From assembly GCF_903166585.1 (NCBI RefSeq), contig NZ_CAESCM010000010.1, forward strand, positions 62,001 to 126,000: a stretch of 64,000 nucleotides of DNA, written 5' to 3'. This stretch comes from Pedobacter ghigonis (GTDB lineage Bacteria > Bacteroidota > Bacteroidia > Sphingobacteriales > Sphingobacteriaceae). Both the position numbers and the translations under genes were made by a program. The notes beneath the pieces were generated by a model. The model was not told the DNA's origin and made no database searches. It saw nothing but the letters and a program-made list of their open reading frames with translations. This document shows positions 34,755-43,631 of the stretch, piece after piece (position 1 is the stretch's first letter; the number at the start of each line of letters is the position of its first letter).

Positions 34755-36731
34755 ATGCATTTTAACCGAAGAGATAAAGACGACGAATTCTTATTGAATT
34801 TATACAAAAAGCTCCTTTATCCCCGGATGGTGGAGGATAAAATGCTCAAATTATTGCGTCAGGGACGCATAGGTAAATGGTTTTCGGGTATTGGCCAGGA
34901 AGCCATTGCGGTTGGCAGTACCTTAGCCATGCAAAGCGAAGAATACATTTTGCCCATGCACCGCAATTTAGGGGTTTTTACTTCCCGTAATATTCCTTTA
35001 AAAAAGTTAATGGCCCAATGGCAGGGCAAGTTAACAGGCTTTACCAAAGGCCGCGACCGCTCCTTTCATTTCGGTACACAAGACTATAAAATTGTAGGGA
35101 TGATTTCCCATTTAGGTCCACAAATGGCCCTGGCTGATGGCATTGCATTGGCCGACCTGCTGGCGAATAAACAGCATGCCACTTTAGTTTATACCGGCGA
35201 GGGTGCAACCAGTGAAGGCGATTTCCACGAAGCTGTTAATGTTGCAGCTGTTTGGGGCCTTCCTGTTATCTTTTTGATTGAGAATAATGGCTATGGCCTT
35301 TCTACCCCAAAATCAGAACAGTTTAGGTGTAAAAACCTGGTTGATAAAGCCATTGGTTACGGCATTGAAGGCCGGCAAATTGACGGAAATAACATCCTTG
35401 AAGTGTACGATACTATTAATCAGCTGGCTATGGAGATTAGAAAAGATCCAAGACCTGTTTTGGTAGAATGCATGACCTTCAGGATGCGTGGCCACGAAGA
35501 AGCATCAGGCACCAAATATGTTCCGCAGGAGTTATTTGATGAATGGGAAAAGAAAGATCCACTCAGCAATTATGAGGCTTATTTAATTGAGCAGGGCGTA
35601 TTAACATCCTCTTCGGTTGTAGATATCAAAATTGAAATAAAAAAGAATATTGAATTAGAAGTTGAAGAAGCTTTTAATGAGCCCGAACCTATTGCTAATG
35701 CTTTTCAGGAGGAACAAGACATGTATTTCCCTTTCGAACAGGAAATCGTTCAACCGGGCCATTCTTCGACCGAAAAAAGATATTTAGATGCCATTAGCGA
35801 TGCGCTCGACCTGGCTATGGAAAAATATCCCAACCTGGTTTTAATGGGGCAGGATATTGCCGAATATGGTGGGGCTTTTAAAATTACGGATGGTTTTACT
35901 GCCAAATATGGTAAAGGCAGGGTTCGCAACACCCCTATTTGCGAATCGGCCATTGTTGGAGCAGGTTTAGGTCTATCCATTAATGGCTATAAAGCTGTTG
36001 TAGAAATGCAGTTTGCCGATTTTGTAAGCGTTGGTTTTAATCAGATTGTGAATAATTTGGCGAAAACGCATTACCGCTGGGGAGAAAAAGCCGATGTTGT
36101 GGTACGTATGCCTACCGGCGCAGGAACAGGAGCCGGTCCTTTCCATTCTCAAAGCAATGAAGCCTGGTTTACCAAAACACCGGGATTAAAAATTGTTTAT
36201 CCTGCATTTCCTGAAGATGCGAAGGGTTTGCTTTTGGCAGCAATTGCCGACCCTAATCCTGTTATCTATTTTGAACATAAATACCTGTACAGAAATTTAA
36301 CCACTCCGGTACCCGATGGCTACTACACCAACGAAATTGGCAAGGCAGTAACCTTAAAAACCGGTAAGCAGTTCTCCATTATCACCTATGGCCTGGGTGT
36401 GCATTGGGCTTTAGCATATTTAAATGATCATCCTGAGTTAGAAGCAACGCTGGTTGATTTGCGTACACTTCAGCCCTGGGACCAGGCAACTGTTAAAGAG
36501 GCTGTAAAAGTTACTGGAAGGGTATTGATTTTACACGAAGACACACTAACCAATGGTTTCGGTGCTGAAATTTCGGCCTGGATTGGAGAACATCTATTTA
36601 ACCACCTCGATGCACCTGTAATGCGTTGTGCAAGTTTAGACACGGCCATTCCAATGAATAAGGTGCTCGAAGATGATTTTTTAGCTAAAGCCAGATTAGC
36701 CGAAACGATTGATAAATTATTAAAATATTAA
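34755..36731 (+). CDS. fused alpha-beta E1 subunit of a branched-chain/2-oxoacid dehydrogenase
   Basis: An E1 of 658 residues with alpha and beta chains in one polypeptide. The alpha part (about 1-300) has the thiamine-diphosphate motif GEGATSEGD (148-156) through IENNGYG (175-181). A linker rich in acidic residues (about 300-335) leads to the beta part (about 336-658) with MGQDIAEYGGAFKITDGF and RTLQPWD. It resembles 2-oxoisovalerate dehydrogenases, which decarboxylate branched 2-oxoacids and supply branched acyl-CoA primers for iso fatty acids, a major lipid class in Bacteroidota. E2 and E3 are not in the window. It starts 29 bases after lutB. Confidence 0.9.
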   Translation: MHFNRRDKDDEFLLNLYKKLLYPRMVEDKMLKLLRQGRIGKWFSGIGQEAIAVGSTLAMQSEEYILPMHRNLGVFTSRNIPLKKLMAQWQGKLTGFTKGRDRSFHFGTQDYKIVGMISHLGPQMALADGIALADLLANKQHATLVYTGEGATSEGDFHEAVNVAAVWGLPVIFLIENNGYGLSTPKSEQFRCKNLVDKAIGYGIEGRQIDGNNILEVYDTINQLAMEIRKDPRPVLVECMTFRMRGHEEASGTKYVPQELFDEWEKKDPLSNYEAYLIEQGVLTSSSVVDIKIEIKKNIELEVEEAFNEPEPIANAFQEEQDMYFPFEQEIVQPGHSSTEKRYLDAISDALDLAMEKYPNLVLMGQDIAEYGGAFKITDGFTAKYGKGRVRNTPICESAIVGAGLGLSINGYKAVVEMQFADFVSVGFNQIVNNLAKTHYRWGEKADVVVRMPTGAGTGAGPFHSQSNEAWFTKTPGLKIVYPAFPEDAKGLLLAAIADPNPVIYFEHKYLYRNLTTPVPDGYYTNEIGKAVTLKTGKQFSIITYGLGVHWALAYLNDHPELEATLVDLRTLQPWDQATVKEAVKVTGRVLILHEDTLTNGFGAEISAWIGEHLFNHLDAPVMRCASLDTAIPMNKVLEDDFLAKARLAETIDKLLKY

Positions 36732-36748
36732 AGAGGGTTAATCGTACA

Positions 36749-36814
36749 AACTGTTTAAATTGGTTAATTGTAGGTTTATCTAAACAGTTAGCCGGTTGAT
36801 ACAATTAACCAATT
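36749..36814 (+). promoter_or_regulatory. interleaved inverted repeats before adenine deaminase (pseudoknot-capable leader)
   Basis: Stem A is AACTGTTTA (36749-36757) with TAAACAGTT (36781-36789). Stem B is AATTGGTTAATTGT (36758-36771) with ACAATTAACCAATT (36801-36814). Both are perfect, and their order A-B-A'-B' is that of an H-type pseudoknot or of two mutually exclusive hairpins. B' ends 15 bases before the ATG at 36830. Confidence 0.6.
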
Positions 36815-36829
36815 AAACATCAAAAACAA

Positions 36830-38467
36830 ATGAGCACTTTCAAAGTCAGCGGAAACATAGTTAATATCACCAAGCGAAATATTTTTTTTGGCGAAATAGG
36901 GGTTGAAGCTGGAAAGATAAAATCGATTACCAAATTTTCGGAAGAACGACCAGGCAGTCCGTTTATCACGCCGGGCTTTATCGATAGCCATGTGCACATC
37001 GAAAGCAGCATGTTAATCCCAAGCGAATTTGCCCGACTGGCTGTTGTACATGGTACCGTAGCTACGATTAGCGATCCGCACGAAATTGCCAATGTATGCG
37101 GTATGGAAGGCGTAGAGTTTATGATCCAAAACGGGAATACCGTGCCTTTTAAATTCAATTTCGGTGCGCCGAGTTGTGTTCCTGCCACCACTTTCGAAAC
37201 GGCTGGGGCCGAGCTAAACCACGATGATGTTAAAGCACTTTTAGAACGCCCGGAGATTAAATACCTCAGCGAGATGATGAATTTTCCGGGGGTTTTATAC
37301 AGAGATGAGGAAGTTTTAAAAAAGATTGCAGCCGCCCACCAGTTGGGTAAACCCGTTGACGGACATGCACCAGGTTTGCGTGGCGATGCAGCCCAAAAAT
37401 ATATCGATGCAGGTATTTCTACCGACCACGAATGTTTTACCGCCGAAGAAGCACTGGATAAACTACAGCGTGGTATGAAAATTTTGATTCGCGAAGGCAG
37501 TGCCGCTAAAAACTTCGAGGCGTTAATCCATTTGCTTCACGATTGGCCGGAAATGATGATGTTTTGCAGCGATGATAAGCACCCGGATAGTTTAGTCGAC
37601 AACCACATCAACGAAATTTGTGCGAGGGCAGTAGCTAAAGGCATTGATGTTTTTAAAGTGCTTCGTGCAGCCTGTATTAACCCGATATTGCATTATAAAC
37701 TGGATGTTGGTGCTTTACAGGTAAATGATAATGCCGATTTTATTGTGATAGAAGATCTAATTAACTTTAAGGTTAAACAAACCTATATAAATGGTTCTTT
37801 ACTTGCCGAAAATGGCAAAATGGTGGGTAATTGGATCAACCATGTTGCGAGCAAAGAATCGATTAATCATTTTGAGTGCAGTCCAAAAAAGGAAGAAGAT
37901 TTTGTTCTACCATACAAAAATCAGCCCCAAATTCCGGTTATAGAGGCTTTAGACGGTCAGTTGATTACCAATAAATTACTGGCTACGCCAAAGGTAGAAA
38001 ACGGGAACATAGGGAGTGATTTAGCCAACGATATTTTGAAAATGGTAGTGGTTAACCGCTATCACGATGCGCCCATTGCCATTTCCTTTGTCAAAAATTT
38101 TGGATTAAAACAGGGTGCAATTGCATCAAGCGTTGCGCACGACAGCCATAATATTATTGCCGTGGGTGTTGATGATAAAAGTATATGTGAGGCGGTAAAT
38201 CTGGTAATTAAGGAAACCGGTGGCGTTGTAGCTCTAGGTAATGGAAAAGAAGAGGTGCTGCCCCTACCAGTTGCTGGTTTAATGAGCAACCATAATGGCT
38301 ACGAGGTTGCCACTTGTTACACCGCTATCGATCAATATGCTAAAGATTTGGGCTCACCCCTCCTTGCTCCTTTTATGACGCTTTCTTTTATGGCCCTTTT
38401 GGTTATACCACACCTGAAACTAAGCGATAAAGGTTTATTTGATGGGGATGAGTTTAGGTTGGTTTAA
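36830..38467 (+). CDS. ade: adenine deaminase
   Basis: Ade, 545 residues, deaminates adenine to hypoxanthine in purine salvage. An amidohydrolase-fold metal enzyme: [14 protein letters not shown] (about 46-59), [25 protein letters not shown] (about 182-190), STDHECFT and FCSDDKHPD carry the metal ligands. The C-terminal adenine-deaminase domain (about 380-545) has [13 protein letters not shown]. Length is typical. A leader with interleaved inverted repeats precedes it. Confidence 0.95.
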   Translation: MSTFKVSGNIVNITKRNIFFGEIGVEAGKIKSITKFSEERPGSPFITPGFIDSHVHIESSMLIPSEFARLAVVHGTVATISDPHEIANVCGMEGVEFMIQNGNTVPFKFNFGAPSCVPATTFETAGAELNHDDVKALLERPEIKYLSEMMNFPGVLYRDEEVLKKIAAAHQLGKPVDGHAPGLRGDAAQKYIDAGISTDHECFTAEEALDKLQRGMKILIREGSAAKNFEALIHLLHDWPEMMMFCSDDKHPDSLVDNHINEICARAVAKGIDVFKVLRAACINPILHYKLDVGALQVNDNADFIVIEDLINFKVKQTYINGSLLAENGKMVGNWINHVASKESINHFECSPKKEEDFVLPYKNQPQIPVIEALDGQLITNKLLATPKVENGNIGSDLANDILKMVVVNRYHDAPIAISFVKNFGLKQGAIASSVAHDSHNIIAVGVDDKSICEAVNLVIKETGGVVALGNGKEEVLPLPVAGLMSNHNGYEVATCYTAIDQYAKDLGSPLLAPFMTLSFMALLVIPHLKLSDKGLFDGDEFRLV

Positions 38468-38524
38468 CGCGATCTGCAAAAGAAAAGCTAAACAATAAAC
38501 TTATTTCAAGCCTAAGAAAGAGAT

Positions 38525-38540
38525 GCTGAACAAGTTCAGC
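38525..38540. repeat. short palindrome GCTGAAcaagTTCAGC
   Basis: 6-bp arms, 4-base loop, between convergent ade and the SprT-like gene. The surrounding words (AGATGCTGAACAAGTTCAGCA) match the core of the REP-like family. Confidence 0.55.
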
Positions 38541-38556
38541 AAGACGATAAAATACG

Positions 38557-39165
38557 TTAATCTAACAAAAACACCTCAGCAAGCGGATTAAACAGGTAAA
38601 CGCGTTTATCATCTAAACACACACAGCGGTAACGTTTTCTGATACGCTCACCTTTGGTGAAACGACGCCCATCTTTAATTTTGAAATTTGCATTAGCAGG
38701 TAATTGCTCTACATGCAAGATATCTGTTGTATCAGCATCGTATTTTTTTAATGCACGTGATAAATGTAAATCAGAACAGCTCGAAGCTGCAGGGTTCGAC
38801 ATGTAATTATCTATCGCTTTATGGATATCATCCGGAAAAATGTTCATGTCAAAAAAGGGAACCATCATGCGCTGGAAGTTTTTCTTCCATTCGGTACCAT
38901 GTGGCTTTACCTTATTCTTAAAGTCATTCCAGGTTAACAGGTGGGCAAACTCATGTACGGTGGTTACCAGGAAAGCATAGTGGTTTAGGTTAAAATTAAC
39001 CGAAATGCGGTGGCCTTTATCACGGAAAGGATGGCGGTAATCGCCCAGTTTGGTAGACCGGGTTTTGGAGATCTTAAATTCGCACTGAAAATAATCAATC
39101 CACTTGGCAATTAGCGGTGCTGCCTCGGCAGGCATGTATTGCGCTAAAACGTTAACTTTCTCCAC
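38557..39165 (-). CDS. SprT-like zinc metalloprotease domain protein
   Basis: A protein of 202 residues with the SprT zinc motif in TTVHEFAHLLTW (HExxH form HEFAH, about 80-84) and a third ligand in KPHGTEWK. The C-terminal third (CVCLDDKRVYLF) resembles the zinc-ribbon-like end of SprT-like proteins but lacks the full set of Cys. SprT/Spartan relatives cleave DNA-protein crosslinks; that role here is inferred. It is 153 bases from the helicase gene on the same strand. Confidence 0.82.
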   Translation of the reverse strand: MEKVNVLAQYMPAEAAPLIAKWIDYFQCEFKISKTRSTKLGDYRHPFRDKGHRISVNFNLNHYAFLVTTVHEFAHLLTWNDFKNKVKPHGTEWKKNFQRMMVPFFDMNIFPDDIHKAIDNYMSNPAASSCSDLHLSRALKKYDADTTDILHVEQLPANANFKIKDGRRFTKGERIRKRYRCVCLDDKRVYLFNPLAEVFLLD

Positions 39166-39318
39166 AAATGCTAAGATAAGACTTATTAAAATATTTAACC
39201 ATATAAGGCAAGTAAGAGCATTTAAATTTAATTCAATAATATTTAATGCAAAAACATGTTTTTAAAACCGCTTTATTCATCCTATCTTCTTAAATCACTC
39301 ATATGGTTACAACATCCA

Positions 39319-41595
39319 CTATTCCTCAGTTGGAAACAACGATGCCAGCACCATTTTTATCTCGCCGAAAGAATAATCCTTACCGAGAAACTCCCTGATA
39401 GTAGCCATCGATTTCGTTTTCTGACTTTCAACTGCATCGGTAATATTTCTGATTTTATTGGGTTTCACCAGCTTTGCTACATCCAGTTGCTGGGTAGAAA
39501 CATAGTAAGCCAAATGCCCCTCTACGGTGCCCAGCGATAAGCCCCGTTCCTTCGCAATTTCAGCTAAGGTTTTGCCTTCATTGTACAATTCAAAGCTTAA
39601 TAATTTAGTGTCGGGTTTAGGCTCTTTCTTTTTCTTCTCAGCAGCAGTTCTCACTTTTAGTGCCGTTCCTTTAAGCGTAATTGCCTTTTTTAACTGCGCC
39701 TCTCTTTCAACTGTATTTAAAAGGGCATCGGTATCAGCCTTGCTGAATTCTTTTCCATCAATAATGGCTTCAAGCAGGGCTTTACTTTTGTGGATTTTTT
39801 TCAATTGTTCGTAAATCACAATTTCCAGTTCAAGCAATTCGGTTAAATAAGTTTTAATCTGTTTTTCTTCCTTTATGGCTTCAATCTGGATTAAAAATTT
39901 ATCTGACACCTCTTTAATTAAAGGACTAAAATACTTTACCGCAGCCTGAACCCTTTTCGACACATTAAATAAAGTGTGCTCGGTTTGCTGGGCAAAAAGG
40001 TTTTTAAGCTGGTTAATAAATGTATCGGCTGTTACCGTAATTTTCTGGAAATCCTTATATAAATCCATCGTCCAGTCATCGTAGCGCTGCTTGGTCGATT
40101 TGGCTTCACTCTTATCAAAAGTTTGCATGTGCTCTTTAAAATAATAGCGCACCATATTCAGATCGAAAGCCGATAATAAATAAGTTCTGATAAAATCGTA
40201 ACTCTCGGCACTAATCTGCTGATCAAGCACCTCTGCAGGTTGCTTGGTTTTAGAAAAATAATGGATGTTTTGATCTTGCTGTAAACCACTATCTCGTAAA
40301 TGCGACGTTAACACCAATCCTTTGAGCGAACGCAGACGCGAAAGGGCAACATAAGCTTGTCCGGGGGCAAATGCATCGCCGATATCAATAATCGCTTTAT
40401 CAAATGTTAAACCCTGACTTTTATGCACCGTAATAGCCCAGGCTAGTTTTATTGGATATTGAACAAAAGAACCCGCCACATTTTCCTCAATTTCGTTAGT
40501 GGCCTCGTTAAGTTTGTATTTTACATTCTCCCAGGTGTAAGGCGAAATCTGGATCACCGTTTTATCCTCTGGTAGTTCTATTTCTACCACACCTTTTTCG
40601 ATATGGTGCACAACCCCTATTTTACCATTGTAATAGCGTTTCTCGGCAGTCATATCATTTTTAATAAACATAATCTGTGCACCAACTTTAAGCTCCAGGC
40701 TTTTATCATTCGGATAAGCATGTTCATTAAACTCACCGCTAACCTTCGCATCAAAGAAGTATGATTTGCTCGTCAGCTGTGTTAAGCGATCACGGTTTAT
40801 GGCATCGGCTTTATTGTTGTGTGTGGTTAAGGTAATGTAATTCTCCGTTGCAGCAGGTTTAAAATCACGGATAAAATGTTGCTGTAATAAAGCCGTATCC
40901 TGTGCGGTAATCTGATTGTTGCGCAGGTTATTCAGCAGATCGATAAAAACCGAATCATCCTGGCGGTAAATCTTATCCAGTTCAATATACACCGGAGGGT
41001 TATTTTGCAGCGCCAGTGCATCAAAAAAATAAATACTCTTATAAAAGCCGGCCATTACCCGCCATTCATCGTTTTTAACTACAGGCGGCAACTGGTGCAA
41101 ATCGCCAATAAATAACAACTGTACACCACCAAAAGGCACATTTTTATTCCTACGGATATAGCGTAACGAAAAATCAATTGCATCCAGCATATCGGCCCGC
41201 AACATACTCACCTCATCAATCACCAACAGCTCGAGTTCCTGAATCATCCGCCTTTTATTTCCCTGCATATTTAAATGCTTAACCATAGTACGTGGCGTAT
41301 TAAAGTTAAAGGTGATGTTCTGATTGATAACACTCCCAGCAGCATCGGGGAAAAAAGCACCAAAAGGCAGCTGAAAAAGCGAATGAATGGTAACACCAGC
41401 GGCATTAATGGCCGCAATACCTGTAGGTGCGCAAATCATCGCTTTTTTATGCGTAAGCTGAATTAATTTCCGCAAAAAAGTAGTTTTACCTGTTCCTGCT
41501 TTCCCTGTTAAGAAAACATGCTTTGAGGTGTAATTCACAAATTTAGCCGCAATTTCAGCGGGCATAGAAGTTTCTTCTAATGTAGGCATCGGCAA
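39319..41595 (-). CDS. RecD/Pif1-like helicase with C-terminal HTH
   Basis: A superfamily-1 helicase of 758 residues. Walker A is GKAGTGKTTFL (about 32-42), motif II is VIDEVSMLRADMLD (about 125), motif III is QLLFIGDLHQLPPV and motif VI is AITVHKSQGLTFDKAIIDIG. It is Pif1/RecD2-like and should unwind DNA 5' to 3'. A long helical region (about 480-680) and a helix-turn-helix near the C-terminus (GKTLAEIAKERGLSLGTVEGHLAYY, about 693-717), as in RecQ-like and helicase-associated HTH_40 domains, complete it. Its role in DNA repair or replication is inferred. It is divergent from prfC. Confidence 0.88.
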   Translation of the reverse strand: MPMPTLEETSMPAEIAAKFVNYTSKHVFLTGKAGTGKTTFLRKLIQLTHKKAMICAPTGIAAINAAGVTIHSLFQLPFGAFFPDAAGSVINQNITFNFNTPRTMVKHLNMQGNKRRMIQELELLVIDEVSMLRADMLDAIDFSLRYIRRNKNVPFGGVQLLFIGDLHQLPPVVKNDEWRVMAGFYKSIYFFDALALQNNPPVYIELDKIYRQDDSVFIDLLNNLRNNQITAQDTALLQQHFIRDFKPAATENYITLTTHNNKADAINRDRLTQLTSKSYFFDAKVSGEFNEHAYPNDKSLELKVGAQIMFIKNDMTAEKRYYNGKIGVVHHIEKGVVEIELPEDKTVIQISPYTWENVKYKLNEATNEIEENVAGSFVQYPIKLAWAITVHKSQGLTFDKAIIDIGDAFAPGQAYVALSRLRSLKGLVLTSHLRDSGLQQDQNIHYFSKTKQPAEVLDQQISAESYDFIRTYLLSAFDLNMVRYYFKEHMQTFDKSEAKSTKQRYDDWTMDLYKDFQKITVTADTFINQLKNLFAQQTEHTLFNVSKRVQAAVKYFSPLIKEVSDKFLIQIEAIKEEKQIKTYLTELLELEIVIYEQLKKIHKSKALLEAIIDGKEFSKADTDALLNTVEREAQLKKAITLKGTALKVRTAAEKKKKEPKPDTKLLSFELYNEGKTLAEIAKERGLSLGTVEGHLAYYVSTQQLDVAKLVKPNKIRNITDAVESQKTKSMATIREFLGKDYSFGEIKMVLASLFPTEE

Positions 41596-41710
41596 TAAAA
41601 TTTTAGTTTGCTAAACAGGGAGGATAAATAAAGCTAAACATTTTAGCACAAAAATAAGTATGATTTATAGAATTTCAGGATTATTTTGTTTTTATTAAAC
41701 AGCTCTCAAA

Positions 41711-41738
41711 ATCGCCCAGGGTTTAAACCCTGGGCGAT
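41711..41738. repeat. 28-bp perfect palindrome
   Basis: Arms ATCGCCCAGGGTTT and AAACCCTGGGCGAT with no spacer, GC-rich in an AT-rich region, in the spacer between divergent helicase and prfC genes. It ends 22 bases before the -7 box of prfC, so it covers the -33 region. Confidence 0.85.
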
Positions 41739-41760
41739 AGTACAATTAGCTAGTTTTTCG

Positions 41761-41768
41761 TATCTTTG
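41761..41768 (+). promoter_or_regulatory. -7 promoter box TATCTTTG of prfC
   Basis: Exact TAnnTTTG match 85 bases upstream of the prfC ATG, implying a 5' leader of roughly 80 bases. Confidence 0.5.
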
Positions 41769-41853
41769 CAGCCTCATGGAGCAAAAATCTAAAATTCTTC
41801 TTTTAGCAAGATTTCTTTAACGCTTCCACCTATCTTATAATTTCCTTTTTATT

Positions 41854-43437
41854 ATGCTTAACCCTGAAATAGAAAAACGTAAAACCTTTGCCATTATTAG
41901 TCACCCCGATGCGGGTAAAACTACCCTTACAGAAAAATTTCTGCTATTTGGTGGTGCCATCAACACGGCTGGTGCGGTAAAAAGAAATAAGGCCAACCAA
42001 AGCAATACCTCCGATTTTATGGAGATTGAAAAGCAGCGTGGTATTTCTGTTGCTACCTCGGTAATGGGTTTCGAATATAGCGGTAAACGCATTAATATTC
42101 TGGATACACCTGGTCACAAAGATTTCGCTGAAGATACTTACCGTACACTATCGGCAGTAGATAGCGTAATTTTAGTGGTCGACTGTGTAAAGGGTGTGGA
42201 GGAACAAACCGAAAAACTCATGTCGGTTTGCCGCATGCGGAATACTCCGGTAATTATCTTCATCAACAAAATGGATAGAGAAGGTAAGGAAGCTTACGAT
42301 TTACTGGATGAGATTGAAGAAAAACTAAACATCAGTTTATGCCCGCTTTCGTGGCCAATTGGTCAAGGGCATACTTTTAAAGGCGTTTACAGCATTTATA
42401 ACAAGCACTTAAATTTATTCAATTCTGATAAAACCAAGGTTACCGACTCGGTAGTTGCCGCAAACGATTTAAACGATGCTTCACTTCTGGATTACCTGAA
42501 AGATACAGAAATCAAATCTTTAAAAGACGATGTAGAGTTGGTTGACGGAATTTATGGCAAGGTTGATAAAGATTTATATACAGAAGGATTACTGGCTCCG
42601 GTGTTTTTTGGTAGTGCCATTAATAACTTTGGTATTAAAGAACTGTTGGATACTTTTATCGAAATTGCACCAAGCCCGAAACACCGCGAGGCCGAAGAGC
42701 GCGATGTGTTGGTGGAAGAGAAAAATTTTAGTGGTTTTGTATTTAAAATCCACGCCAACTTAGACCCTAAACACCGCGACAGGATTGCCTTTTTAAGGAT
42801 CTGTTCTGGCAAATTTGAACGCAACAAATTTTATTACCATACCCGCCAGGATAAAAAGCTGAAATTTTCCAACCCGATGGATTTCATGGCCAACGAGAAA
42901 AGTATTGTTGAAGAAGCCTGGCCAGGTGATGTGGTTGGTTTGTACGATAGTGGTAACTTCAAAATTGGTGATACGCTAACCGAAGGTGAAAAACTACAGT
43001 TTAAAGGAATTCCAAGTTTCTCGCCTTCTATTTTTAAAGAGGTAGAAAACATGGACCCAATGCGTACCAAGCAATTGGAAAAAGGAATTGAACAGTTAAC
43101 CGACGAGGGTGTGGCGCAGTTATTTGTAATGCAGCCCGGAAACCGCAAAGTAATCGGTGCGGTGGGTGAACTTCAGTTTGAAGTAATTAATTTCCGTTTA
43201 GAGCACGAGTATGGTGCCAAATGTCGTTTCCGCACGCTAAGTTATACACGTTCGAGCTGGGTAACTTCAGAAGATAAGAAGAAACTGGATGAGTTTGTAA
43301 AACGCAAGCAACAACACATCGGTTTTGATAAAGAGGCCAACCCGGTTTACCTGGCTGATAGTGAGTACATGATTAATTTAACGAAACAGGATTACCCTGA
43401 TATCGATTTCCATAAAACAAGTGAATTTAAAAGTTAG
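41854..43437 (+). CDS. prfC: peptide chain release factor 3
   Basis: RF3, 527 residues, a translational GTPase that removes RF1/RF2 from the ribosome after termination. G1 is SHPDAGKTT (16-24), the switch-1 region has [16 protein letters not shown]3 is DTPGHKDF and G4 is NKMDRE. The C-terminal part has [19 protein letters not shown]. Length and order match the family. A 24-bp perfect hairpin follows 16 bases after the stop. Confidence 0.97.
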   Translation: MLNPEIEKRKTFAIISHPDAGKTTLTEKFLLFGGAINTAGAVKRNKANQSNTSDFMEIEKQRGISVATSVMGFEYSGKRINILDTPGHKDFAEDTYRTLSAVDSVILVVDCVKGVEEQTEKLMSVCRMRNTPVIIFINKMDREGKEAYDLLDEIEEKLNISLCPLSWPIGQGHTFKGVYSIYNKHLNLFNSDKTKVTDSVVAANDLNDASLLDYLKDTEIKSLKDDVELVDGIYGKVDKDLYTEGLLAPVFFGSAINNFGIKELLDTFIEIAPSPKHREAEERDVLVEEKNFSGFVFKIHANLDPKHRDRIAFLRICSGKFERNKFYYHTRQDKKLKFSNPMDFMANEKSIVEEAWPGDVVGLYDSGNFKIGDTLTEGEKLQFKGIPSFSPSIFKEVENMDPMRTKQLEKGIEQLTDEGVAQLFVMQPGNRKVIGAVGELQFEVINFRLEHEYGAKCRFRTLSYTRSSWVTSEDKKKLDEFVKRKQQHIGFDKEANPVYLADSEYMINLTKQDYPDIDFHKTSEFKS

Positions 43438-43453
43438 TCCGGAGTCGGAAGTC

Positions 43454-43503
43454 TATACAAAAAAAACCTTTTCGAAGCACTTCGAAAAGGTTTTTTTTGT
43501 ATA
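43454..43503. terminator. very long perfect bidirectional terminator
   Basis: 24-bp perfect stem with a 2-base loop (43454-43477 and 43480-43503). It has 8 A on the left, 8 T on the right and a GC-containing centre (CCTTTTCGAAG). It can terminate prfC and the convergent GH32 gene. Confidence 0.92.
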
Positions 43504-43512
43504 ATATACTAC

Positions 43513-43624
43513 CGTCATTGCGAAGCCGGGCGGTGTGAGCTGAAGCAATCCCATTATTAGCGATCTCATTAAGATTGCTTCCCCGAAAAAACGGGGCTGG
43601 CTGTCGTTCCTCCTCGCAATGACG
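43513..43624. repeat. REP/MITE-like palindrome (CGTCATTGCGA type)
   Basis: 112 bp with ends CGTCATTGCGAAG and CCTCGCAATGACG (12 of 13 complementary) and inner arms GAAGCAATC and GATTGCTTC. A third hairpin is CCCG-AAAAAA-CGGG. Between convergent prfC and GH32. Confidence 0.8.
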
Positions 43625-43631
43625 ATTTCAA

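Noticed and set aside
36732..36829. Purine riboswitch before adenine deaminase
   Set aside because: The paired strands are interleaved, and no purine-aptamer three-way junction with its conserved loops is visible.
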